A stretch of 64,000 nucleotides of DNA from contig CAMZBB010000002.1 in the NCBI GenBank assembly GCA_947304405.1, positions 18,200 through 82,199 of the forward strand. The letters are read 5' to 3'. The translations under genes were made by a program, and so were the position numbers. The notes beneath the pieces are model-generated. The model saw nothing but the letters and a program-made list of their open reading frames with translations. It was not told where the DNA came from and did not search any database. Below are positions 41,771-49,026 of this stretch, piece after piece (position 1 is the stretch's first letter; every line of letters starts with the position of its first letter). Source of the stretch: an uncultured Clostridia bacterium (GTDB taxonomy: Bacteria > Bacillota > Clostridia > Saccharofermentanales > Saccharofermentanaceae).

Positions 41771-43692
41771 GAGAGACGTTCATCAGGTTCTTTTGAATCC
41801 ACCAATACAGAATAGTAGTTCTCGTAAATGACCATGCCGGGTTTAGCGCCCGGTATTTTCTTTACGTGTGAGACCGGGCAGTAGTCGACTTCTGCCTTGA
41901 GCTTGCCGGCTCTCGAGCCTTCTGCGGCATTGTGTTCTTCCAGGATTATGCTCTTGGAGAAAAAGGCGGCGAGGGAAGCTGCTTCAAGGATCGACGAATC
42001 TGAAGGCATATCCTCGTCCGAAAAAGGCTTAAGTATTACATGTGTACCCGGAAGGCCTTTGACATGGAACCACCAGTCGGTCTTTCTGGAAGCCATGGTG
42101 AAAGTAAGCTTGTCGTTTTGTATGTTGCTTCTTCCGCATATGATCTCATGGCCGTCAGATGACTTGTAACGGCGGAAGGGAAGAGCTTTATCGGAAGATT
42201 TGGAAGCTTTGGAAGACTTCATGGCGTTTGCACGCTTTGCGGCTTCGCGAAGGGCTCTTGAAGAAGCCTTTCCCGATTTTGCGATGCCGACCATCTTGTT
42301 GGGGTCACCTGACTTAAAGTCTTTAGAGGCGGATCTGACAGAATGGGAACCGTTTACTTCGGCCTTGATCTCTTCGTTTATGGCATCGAGGTCTTCGGAA
42401 GTGGTAGCAGCATCGATCGCGGTCTTTACGGATCTCAGGTATAAGATCGCAAGATCGTCTTCTTTGATGTATTCTTCTGACATTTCAGCCTTGCGCTTTG
42501 CTTTGCGGAACTTTTTGTAATATTCCTGGGCATTTCCGGAAGCGTCTAAAGAAGGATCAAGGCTGATGGATATCTGAGAAGGCGGGTCGGTAGTGTAATC
42601 TTCGGTGTTGAGCACAGTGTCCTGAGGCTTGATCATGTACTTGTAAGTCAAGATCACGTCTCCGCAGTGTTTGTAATGGTCAGCTTTTGCGCCTTCGGCG
42701 CTGTCTGCTTCATGGACTTCCTTTTTCTTGATGACTTTTGAGAGCGCGCTGTCCGTGATCTGTCTTAACCTGTGTTTTCCGGCTTCGAGATCCATTTCAG
42801 AGAATTTGGCACCGTAATAGAGGCTTATTGCATCTGAAATCGAAGACATTTCCTTGGAACTGCTGTATCCGGACAGTTCCATCGGTGCAAATTCAGAAGG
42901 TATCTTGCATTCGTCAAAATACACTTTCGGTATATAGGTCCCGGTGGTTATCCCGGTAAGGAAATCATCAAGCCTTGTACAGAGCCTTGTGCGTGAAGGT
43001 TCGTCAAGAAGAGCAAGCGTCTTGCGTTCATCAACATCAGACTGAAGGCAGATCTGTCTCGAAAGAACGGGCGAAAGGCCCTTGATTGAATTGATGAGAG
43101 CCTTGCCTATCGGACGCGATATCTCTTCATCGATGATCGGTAATTCTCCTGACCTGACGGTATTAAGGGCTTCGTCAGGGGTCATTTTGTTCTGTGCGGG
43201 AGGATAGCTGTATATCCTGGCAGGCATGATTTCCCTGAGCTTGGAGACTTCAAAGTCAACATGGACAGAAGAATCCAATATCTTTCCGCTCCCGTTAACG
43301 AGGATTATGTTGGAAAAACGGCCCATAAGCTCGATGATGAGCCTGTAATCTTTTACATCCCTTAATTCATCGGTATTTGTGCAGTGGATTTCTATTACGC
43401 GCTCATAGCCGGGATTTTTAACGGCCGTGATCCTTGCGCCTGCGATGTATTTCCTAAGGAGCATGCAAAAAGAGGGCGGAAGGGCGGGGTTGTCCTTGAC
43501 GTCATCGGTGATCATGACCCTGGGAAGACCGGGGTCAGCGCAGATAAGGAGCTTTTTGATGCCGTTTTGCGTTCTGATGTGAAGAACGACAGAATGTCTG
43601 TCCGGCATGAAGATCTTGTCGATCCTGCAGCCTGTCAGGGTGTTGTTCAGGTCATCTGCAAGAAGCTGGCAGGTAATTCCGTCAAGAGGCAA
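41767..43692 (-). CDS. rqcH: RqcH (NFACT) ribosome-associated quality control protein
   Basis: The 641-aa protein starts LPLDGITCQLLADDLNN, the NFACT-N domain beginning. It has LLICADPGLPRVMITDD and the RLIIELMGRFSNIILV segment, a long coiled coil (about 270-430) and NFACT-R near the C-terminus (KTDWWFHVKGLPGTHVILKP). RqcH binds stalled 50S subunits and directs alanine tailing. The start is placed at TTG 43692, 8 bp after GAGGT; this leaves 4 bp after the preceding gene. An upstream ATG at 43755 would overlap that gene by about 60 bp. It was formerly annotated as fibronectin-binding protein. Confidence 0.93.
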   Translation of the reverse strand: MPLDGITCQLLADDLNNTLTGCRIDKIFMPDRHSVVLHIRTQNGIKKLLICADPGLPRVMITDDVKDNPALPPSFCMLLRKYIAGARITAVKNPGYERVIEIHCTNTDELRDVKDYRLIIELMGRFSNIILVNGSGKILDSSVHVDFEVSKLREIMPARIYSYPPAQNKMTPDEALNTVRSGELPIIDEEISRPIGKALINSIKGLSPVLSRQICLQSDVDERKTLALLDEPSRTRLCTRLDDFLTGITTGTYIPKVYFDECKIPSEFAPMELSGYSSSKEMSSISDAISLYYGAKFSEMDLEAGKHRLRQITDSALSKVIKKKEVHEADSAEGAKADHYKHCGDVILTYKYMIKPQDTVLNTEDYTTDPPSQISISLDPSLDASGNAQEYYKKFRKAKRKAEMSEEYIKEDDLAILYLRSVKTAIDAATTSEDLDAINEEIKAEVNGSHSVRSASKDFKSGDPNKMVGIAKSGKASSRALREAAKRANAMKSSKASKSSDKALPFRRYKSSDGHEIICGRSNIQNDKLTFTMASRKTDWWFHVKGLPGTHVILKPFSDEDMPSDSSILEAASLAAFFSKSIILEEHNAAEGSRAGKLKAEVDYCPVSHVKKIPGAKPGMVIYENYYSVLVDSKEPDERLS

Positions 43693-43696
43693 AGTT

Positions 43697-44053
43697 TTAT
43701 ACCTCGGAGATGCTGTTGTCGTTCTCGTCTGAAGATCTGGACTTGTTGAAGACAAGTTTAAGGATCCATACTACGACGGCAACGAGAAGTTCAATTCCAA
43801 GGAGCTTGAAAAAACCGTTGAAATCATTCCATGTGATAAGAAGATCAATCCCGACGATAACAAGAATTACCGCGATAAAGATGATGGGCATGGACAAGCG
43901 CCTCATCAGCGGACTCGAAATGAACTTTTCGAGAAAACTGCGGCTGGGGGGCGGAGGTGTCTGCCTGGACGATCTGCCGCGTCCGGAACTGCTCTGCCTT
44001 CCGTTTCCTGCAGGTTTTCTTGTTGAAGAAGCTTTCCTGGTACCTGTTGCCAT
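43697..44053 (-). CDS. Small membrane protein, function unknown
   Basis: The 118-aa protein has a basic, Ser/Arg-rich N-terminus of about 50 residues (SRQTPPPPSRSFLEKFI), then two hydrophobic segments (about 55-73 and 83-101) and a charged tail (NKSRSSDENDNSISEV). It lies 5 bp after prs and 4 bp before rqcH, so it is in the same operon. I do not recognise the family. The ribosome binding site GGAGAAC lies inside the end of prs. Confidence 0.65.
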   Translation of the reverse strand: MATGTRKASSTRKPAGNGRQSSSGRGRSSRQTPPPPSRSFLEKFISSPLMRRLSMPIIFIAVILVIVGIDLLITWNDFNGFFKLLGIELLVAVVVWILKLVFNKSRSSDENDNSISEV

Positions 44054-44058
44054 ATCTT

Positions 44059-45264
44059 TTAACCGATGTTCTCCTTGGTCTTAAGGAGTTTCTTGATCTT
44101 CTCGGTAGGATTGATGAGGTTGGACAAAGATGCGTCGTGATTGATGGCATCAATGAGGAGTGCAACGAATTTGCAGAGATTAACGTCAGCGAACCAGGGA
44201 GCCTGGAGAAGTTCGGGACGTCTGTAGATGAGGTTTGTTGCGAAGACCTTTGTGATTATGCCTTCCTCGTAAGCCTGATTGAACTTGTCGATGCCTTCTG
44301 TGAAGAGACCGAAAGTAACGGCGCAGAGAACTCTGTTTGCGCCTCTGTCTTTCATTGCGCGAGCGATATCGAGAATGGAATCACCGGAAGATATCATGTC
44401 ATCGATGATGAGGATGTCTTTGCCCTCTACGGAATCACCGAGGAATTCGTGGGCAACGATAGGGTTACGGCCGTTGACTACGGTCGTATAGTCTCTTCTC
44501 TTATAGAATGTTCCGAGAGGAACGCCCAGGATCGAAGCATAGTACATAGCTCTGGAGATACCGCCTTCATCAGGGGAGATGATCATAAACTTGCCGTTAG
44601 AGAAGCTCAGGTCAGGTATCTGACGGTACATTTCCTTGATGATCTGATAGGTGGTGGGTAAGCTCTCAAAGCCTGCAAGAGGGATAGCGTTGGCAACACG
44701 CTCGTCGTGAGCATCGAAAGTAATGATGTTCGCTACGCCAAGCTCATAGAGCTCTTCAAGAGCAAATGCGCAGTCCAAAGACTCTCTGGCATTTCTCTTG
44801 TGCTGACGTCCCTCATAAAGATAAGGCATGATTACGTTAATACGTCTTGATTTACCGGAGCAGGCGAGAATGACGCGCTTTAAGTCCTGATAGTGATCGT
44901 CAGGGCTCATCCTGTTGTCCTGTCCAAACATCTTATATGTGCATGAGCAGTTCATGACGTCGCTGATCAGATAAAGGTCATGGCCTCTGACCGTGTTCTT
45001 GACGACTGCCTTGCCTTCGCCGGAAGAGAATCTCGCGTTCTCGAGCGGGATCGTGTAGTCCTCACGGAAGAATCCGGGATAAGTGTTGACGAATTGCTCC
45101 TTCTGATACTCAGAACGTCTCTTGTGCAGATAGAAGTTGACCTTCTCGGTGAACTCCTCGCTGCCTTTGAGCGCTAAGAGGCCGATAGGACCAACCGGTG
45201 CCATCGGGTTGTCACCGTATTGATCGTAACGTGAATAAGCTCTTTCATCAGCTGCTGAGGTCAT
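44059..45264 (-). CDS. prs: Ribose-phosphate pyrophosphokinase, clostridial long form (paralogue 1)
   Basis: The 401-aa protein is of the PRPP synthetase type, longer than the usual 315 aa by an N-terminal part of about 80 residues. The ribose-5-phosphate/PRPP loop is IDDMISSGDSILD. Nucleotide-binding features are in PYLYEGRQHKR and TFDAHDERVANAIP. PRPP made from ribose-5-phosphate and ATP feeds nucleotide synthesis and uracil salvage by upp. It is 36 bp downstream of paralogue 2 on the same strand; sequence similarity is clear but far from identity. Both appear active from the motifs. Confidence 0.88.
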   Translation of the reverse strand: MTSAADERAYSRYDQYGDNPMAPVGPIGLLALKGSEEFTEKVNFYLHKRRSEYQKEQFVNTYPGFFREDYTIPLENARFSSGEGKAVVKNTVRGHDLYLISDVMNCSCTYKMFGQDNRMSPDDHYQDLKRVILACSGKSRRINVIMPYLYEGRQHKRNARESLDCAFALEELYELGVANIITFDAHDERVANAIPLAGFESLPTTYQIIKEMYRQIPDLSFSNGKFMIISPDEGGISRAMYYASILGVPLGTFYKRRDYTTVVNGRNPIVAHEFLGDSVEGKDILIIDDMISSGDSILDIARAMKDRGANRVLCAVTFGLFTEGIDKFNQAYEEGIITKVFATNLIYRRPELLQAPWFADVNLCKFVALLIDAINHDASLSNLINPTEKIKKLLKTKENIG

Positions 45265-45300
45265 AATGTTAAGCCTGCCTTTCTTATATTGCTGTTTCCT

Positions 45301-46518
45301 TTATTCTTCGATCATACCAAGAAGATCACCGATCCTCATCTGGCTGGTAAGGTCGGTAAGTCTCGAGGTGGAGTTGATGAGGTCAAATATCGATTCGTCG
45401 AGATTCAGCGCATCGATGATCCTAGCTACATAAGGGATCATGTCAGCTTCGACAAACCATCCGCGCTTGCGCAGCTCGGGAGTCCTGTATATCAGGTTGG
45501 TGCAGCAAATGGCTTTGATCGTTCCTTTATCATAGGCGTTGTCAAAGACTTCGAGGCCTTCTGTGAAAAGACCGTAGGGAGCAAGGCAGTAGATGTCGTT
45601 TGCACCCTTGTCCTTAAGCGTCTTTGCCGTACGTAGCATAGTGTTGCCGGAGTTGATCATATCATCGATAAGAAGGATGTCCTTGCCGGTGACGTCATCT
45701 CCCAAATACTTAAACTCCTTGATGGGATGCTCTCCGTTGACCTTGACGGTGTAATCCCTGTCGCGGTAGAAGATCCCGAGGGGGAGATTCAGGTGAGAAG
45801 AGTAAAAAATAGCCCTTGAGACACCTGTCTCGTCAGGGCTTACAACGATAGTACTATCCTTGTTGAGTTTGAGAGAATCGAAGCGTGAGAGAAGGGCAGC
45901 GGTCATCTTAAACTGGCATCTCGGATATTCGATGCTCATCAGCGGCACTGCATTCTCGATCCTGCCGTCATGAGGGTCAAATACTATAAGGTTGGAAATG
46001 CCGAGTTCAAAGAGTTTCTGGAGCATTTCGGCGCAGTCCCAGGATTCACGGTGTGAGTCAAGTTTCTCGCGCCTTCCTTCGTAAACGAAAGGCATGATGA
46101 CGTTGATGCGCTTGGCCTTGCCCTTAAGAACGGTAATCATCCTGATTAGATCCCTGTAATGATCGTCAGGGCTGATAACATGCTCGCCTTCGACAAGTTC
46201 ATAGCTGTAGCTGCGTGCGAGAACGTCGGTAATGATGAACATATCGTGGCCGCGGACGCTTTCGAGAAGGGAAAAGGTGCCTTCTCCGTTGTCATATCTG
46301 TTAAGGGCCGAATCGATTATATAGTCTGATCTGCAATAACCGGGACTGTTTACGTAGGAATTGCTCTTTTTCTCAACGCGGGCGGACCTTTTCTCGAAAA
46401 GGACGTCCGAAACTGATCTGACAAAGTCCTTATTAGCTGTGTGTGAAATGATCCCGATAGGACCGAAAGGGGGCAAAGATGCCTGATCAAAACCCGAACT
46501 GACATACAGATCGCTCAT
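45301..46518 (-). CDS. prs: Ribose-phosphate pyrophosphokinase, clostridial long form (paralogue 2)
   Basis: The 405-aa protein has the same layout as its downstream paralogue. The loop is IDDMINSGNTML, and the nucleotide region reads PFVYEGRREKLDSHRES and VFDPHDGRIENAVP. A common N-terminal extension, including FGPIGII and PGYCRSDY, is shared by both. It may form mixed oligomers with paralogue 1 or carry a regulatory role. It is the first gene of the unit, with minus-strand TATAAT at plus 46553-46558. The AAGGAGGG is 12 bases before the ATG, a long spacing. Confidence 0.86.
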   Translation of the reverse strand: MSDLYVSSGFDQASLPPFGPIGIISHTANKDFVRSVSDVLFEKRSARVEKKSNSYVNSPGYCRSDYIIDSALNRYDNGEGTFSLLESVRGHDMFIITDVLARSYSYELVEGEHVISPDDHYRDLIRMITVLKGKAKRINVIMPFVYEGRREKLDSHRESWDCAEMLQKLFELGISNLIVFDPHDGRIENAVPLMSIEYPRCQFKMTAALLSRFDSLKLNKDSTIVVSPDETGVSRAIFYSSHLNLPLGIFYRDRDYTVKVNGEHPIKEFKYLGDDVTGKDILLIDDMINSGNTMLRTAKTLKDKGANDIYCLAPYGLFTEGLEVFDNAYDKGTIKAICCTNLIYRTPELRKRGWFVEADMIPYVARIIDALNLDESIFDLINSTSRLTDLTSQMRIGDLLGMIEE

Positions 46519-46687
46519 CGCAGACCATAACCCTCCTTGCTAATATTTAAATATTATAAGAAAGTTCGGCTAATTCAAATGGAATAAATATGAATTTTTG
46601 CACGAAATGAAAAAGGAAAGTTGTGTCTTTTTTTGTTATTGCTAAATAGAGATAGCATTTGCCATATAAAATTTGCTGCTTTTAGCA

Positions 46688-46720
46688 TAAAAAAGCCCCG
46701 CGATATTCTTTCGCGGGGCT
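46688..46720 (-). terminator. Terminator after the repeat-bearing secreted protein gene
   Basis: AGCCCCGCGA pairs perfectly with TCGCGGGGCT around seven bases. Read on the minus strand it is followed by six T residues. Confidence 0.88.
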
Positions 46721-46740
46721 AGATATCAAATATCTTTCAG

Positions 46741-48234
46741 TTATTTGACTTTTATCTTAAAGGTAATGGGCTTTTCATTAAGTTCGTATCCGAGATTCAC
46801 GTGTTCACTGATACTGACTTTGACCTTAACGCTGTAAGTACCCTTCTTTAAGCCCTTCTTAACAGTTATCTTGCCTGTAGTCTGATTGATGCTGATCTTT
46901 CCATTGCCGCTTAACTTGGTGAATACGTATTTACCGGAGCTGCCGGGAGTGCTTACACCGTTGATCGCACTGGAAACAGCGAGGGTTTGTGCTTTTTTCT
47001 TAAGTTTCTTGTATTTGACGCTGGCGGTTTTGCCTTTGACAGAAGAAAGATCATCATTTATACATTCAAGATTATAAGAGCCGTCCCATTTTGCTAATTC
47101 TCGATATTTATATGATGCAACAAGTTTAATTGTAAAAATGCTCCCGGTAAGATTTCCATTACGTATTCCTGAACTGAGATAAGCATTTATATCAAAAGAG
47201 TTTGACTTTACTTCACAACTCGTTAAGTTACCGACAGCATCCTCTACCTGAATGCCGTAGGAAGTTGCCTTGTTAACTTTTACCCACTTCATTATTCCTT
47301 TATCGAATGTAATGTCGCCGTCTTCAAAATCATATTCCTTGATGAGAGTTGCCTTGGACTTATACTTGTATGTTTTGGACCACTGGTCAACAGGAGTGGA
47401 GCTAGCAGTATAACCTACCAGCTTTATTGTATATTTATTTGAGGAAGCTTTGGTTAATATGCCGCTTTCAATAGACCAATTGATTACCTGAGGCAAGCTG
47501 AATTTCCAAATGCCGCCTTCAGTACTGGCACACTCAACGCCGTTGATAAACAGAACATAGTACATGGCACTCTTATGTCCGGTCCATTTCAAAAGGCCCT
47601 TTTTATTTATAGAAGCTTTTTTTACTTTGCTCAATTTCGAAGCAACGGCACTCGAAGCGTAAGTGTACGAACAGCTTCCTTTTGCAATTATTGAATAATC
47701 ACTGTTTAATGCGTATACATCGATCTTGTAAGCTGACTTTTTGCTGATGGCACAGTCTTTGATACTTTGATCGATCAAATTATTTATGCCGTCTAAATAA
47801 TTCTCACTGCCGAAATAATAGTAATTTCCGTATGACATTACCTCGTAATAATATGCACCGTCATACTTATCCCATGTGAGCTTACCATTCTCATCAACCG
47901 TGATGCCGGCTACTGTACCGATGGGTTTTTCTTTAATATTCTTCGGGGTACTTGTAGCTGAAGCGTCTGGTTTCTTAGGTGTTTCGGTTGCCTTAGGAGC
48001 TTCGGTTTCTTTCGAAGATTCGGTTTCCTTTGGCGCTTCAGTTTCCTTAGGAGCTTCGGTTGCTTTCGGAGCCTCGGTTTCCTTAGGAGCTTCGGTTTCA
48101 GCTTCAGTGGTAACTTCAGGGATTTCTGGTTCTGTCTCGTCGGCCAAAAGCGTTAGACCGGTTGCAGGAGACAAGCTCAAACCTACGGCTAATGCCATAA
48201 TGAGAGAACTGATTTTTTTTGAAAACTGTTTCAT
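46741..48234 (-). CDS. Secreted protein with ETEAPK repeats and FnIII/Ig-like modules
   Basis: The 497-aa protein has a signal peptide (MKQFSKKISSLIMALAVGLS), then residues about 35-90 made of six-residue repeats, mostly ETEAPK or ATEAPK. Three related modules follow, each with a G-x-L-x-W motif about 10 residues before an A-x-x-Y core: GKLTWDKYDGAYYYEV, GLLKWTGHKSAMYYVL and GIMKWVKVNKATSYGI. The C-terminal 90 residues form another Ig-like domain (SGNGKISINQTTGKITVKKG). It is probably displayed or released at the cell surface. No LPxTG or lipobox is present. The start at 48234 has GGAGGA upstream. Codon-level repeats are at 47973-48105. Confidence 0.8.
   Translation of the reverse strand: MKQFSKKISSLIMALAVGLSLSPATGLTLLADETEPEIPEVTTEAETEAPKETEAPKATEAPKETEAPKETESSKETEAPKATETPKKPDASATSTPKNIKEKPIGTVAGITVDENGKLTWDKYDGAYYYEVMSYGNYYYFGSENYLDGINNLIDQSIKDCAISKKSAYKIDVYALNSDYSIIAKGSCSYTYASSAVASKLSKVKKASINKKGLLKWTGHKSAMYYVLFINGVECASTEGGIWKFSLPQVINWSIESGILTKASSNKYTIKLVGYTASSTPVDQWSKTYKYKSKATLIKEYDFEDGDITFDKGIMKWVKVNKATSYGIQVEDAVGNLTSCEVKSNSFDINAYLSSGIRNGNLTGSIFTIKLVASYKYRELAKWDGSYNLECINDDLSSVKGKTASVKYKKLKKKAQTLAVSSAINGVSTPGSSGKYVFTKLSGNGKISINQTTGKITVKKGLKKGTYSVKVKVSISEHVNLGYELNEKPITFKIKVK
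47973..48105 (-). repeat. In-frame 18-bp tandem repeats encoding ETEAPK-type units
   Basis: About seven imperfect copies of an 18-bp unit lie inside the secreted protein gene. On the plus strand they appear as GGAGCTTCGGTTTCCTTA variants. Each encodes six residues, so changes in copy number would keep the frame. Confidence 0.85.
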
Positions 48235-48335
48235 ATTCTTCCTCCGCCGTAAATTTACATGCAACAAAATGCTGCAGGATCAAAAAGTGAATGACTCACT
48301 TTCCGAATCTTAAAGATATTTTACCACGATAATAT

Positions 48336-48932
48336 TCAATTAACACTGATGATGTCTGAAATGGCTGTTTTCAGGTCGGCTATTCCTTTTTTGTCCTTTG
48401 AAGAAACGGTGAAGACTATTGAATCATCGGCAAAATTAAAGCACTCAGACAAAAAGGAAAGTTGTTTTCTTAATTCGTTTGCCGAAAACTTGTCGCATTT
48501 TGTAAATACTATAAAGTAGGGAATATCCGTTTTGTTAAGGAAATCAAGCATTCCGACGTCTTCTTCGGAAGGAGTTCTCCTGATATCCATAAGGAAAAGA
48601 ACTAAAGAGATCTTTCTGCCGCATCTGAAATAGTTGTCGCATAAATCTGAGAACTTTGCGGTTACGGCTTTGGAAGCGGCAGAATAGCCATAGCCGGGAA
48701 GATCAGCGATCAAGGCTTTGCCGTCAAGATCGAAATATATGATCTCTCTGGTCTTGCCGGGCTTTCCGGAGACTCTCGCTAATTTGTTGGTGCCTGCCAT
48801 AGCGTTTACCAGAGAGGATTTGCCTGCATTTGACCTTCCTGAGATAACGATCTCGGGGATTCCGTCAGAAGGCAGGTTCTTAACGTCTGCGCAGGTGATC
48901 TTATATTTCATGTTGTTATAGTTAATGTTCAT
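48336..48932 (-). CDS. engB: Ribosome-biogenesis GTPase EngB (YsxC)
   Basis: The 198-aa protein has the EngB G1 motif GRSNAGKSSL, switch region KPGKTREIIYF, G3 DLPGYGYSAASK and G4 TKCD. It takes part in 50S ribosome assembly in the cytoplasm. The start is uncertain. A TTG at 48953 and ATGs at 48932 and 48911 are in frame, and none has a ribosome binding site. ATG 48932 lies 4-5 bases after a minus-strand TATAAA, so the mRNA may be nearly leaderless. It is divergent from comEC across a short region with tandem decamers. Confidence 0.88.
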   Translation of the reverse strand: MNINYNNMKYKITCADVKNLPSDGIPEIVISGRSNAGKSSLVNAMAGTNKLARVSGKPGKTREIIYFDLDGKALIADLPGYGYSAASKAVTAKFSDLCDNYFRCGRKISLVLFLMDIRRTPSEEDVGMLDFLNKTDIPYFIVFTKCDKFSANELRKQLSFLSECFNFADDSIVFTVSSKDKKGIADLKTAISDIISVN

Positions 48933-48954
48933 TGCGTTTATAAGAGTGTTCAAC

Positions 48955-48984
48955 TTGTCGGTATTTGTCGGTTTTTGTCGGTTT
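48955..48984. repeat. Three 10-bp tandem repeats (TTGTCGGTWT) in the engB-comEC intergenic region
   Basis: TTGTCGGTAT, TTGTCGGTTT and TTGTCGGTTT follow one another with exactly 10-bp period, upstream of both divergent genes. The spacing is one helical turn, as expected for a cooperative operator or bent DNA. Confidence 0.8.
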
Positions 48985-48998
48985 TTTGACGCTGATTT

Positions 48999-49020
48999 CC
49001 GGCGCCGGGGACTTTAAAAT
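48999..49020 (+). promoter_or_regulatory. GC palindrome and -10 box of comEC
   Basis: CCGGCGCCGG, a perfect 10-bp palindrome (48999-49008), precedes TAAAAT (49015-49020). The -10 ends 6 bases before the comEC ATG, so the palindrome would lie between -28 and -19 of a leaderless start, a usual operator position. Confidence 0.4.
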
Positions 49021-49026
49021 CTAAAC

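Noticed and set aside
43693..43755. Longer ATG start for rqcH
   Set aside because: It would overlap the preceding gene by about 60 bp and add residues absent from the family; TTG 43692 has a good ribosome binding site.
43957..44661. Plus-strand open frame opposite prs paralogue 1
   Set aside because: Antisense to conserved PRPP synthetase motifs and without a ribosome binding site.
47973..48105. CRISPR array
   Set aside because: The 18-bp repeats are contiguous without spacers and encode in-frame ETEAPK units; no cas gene is near.
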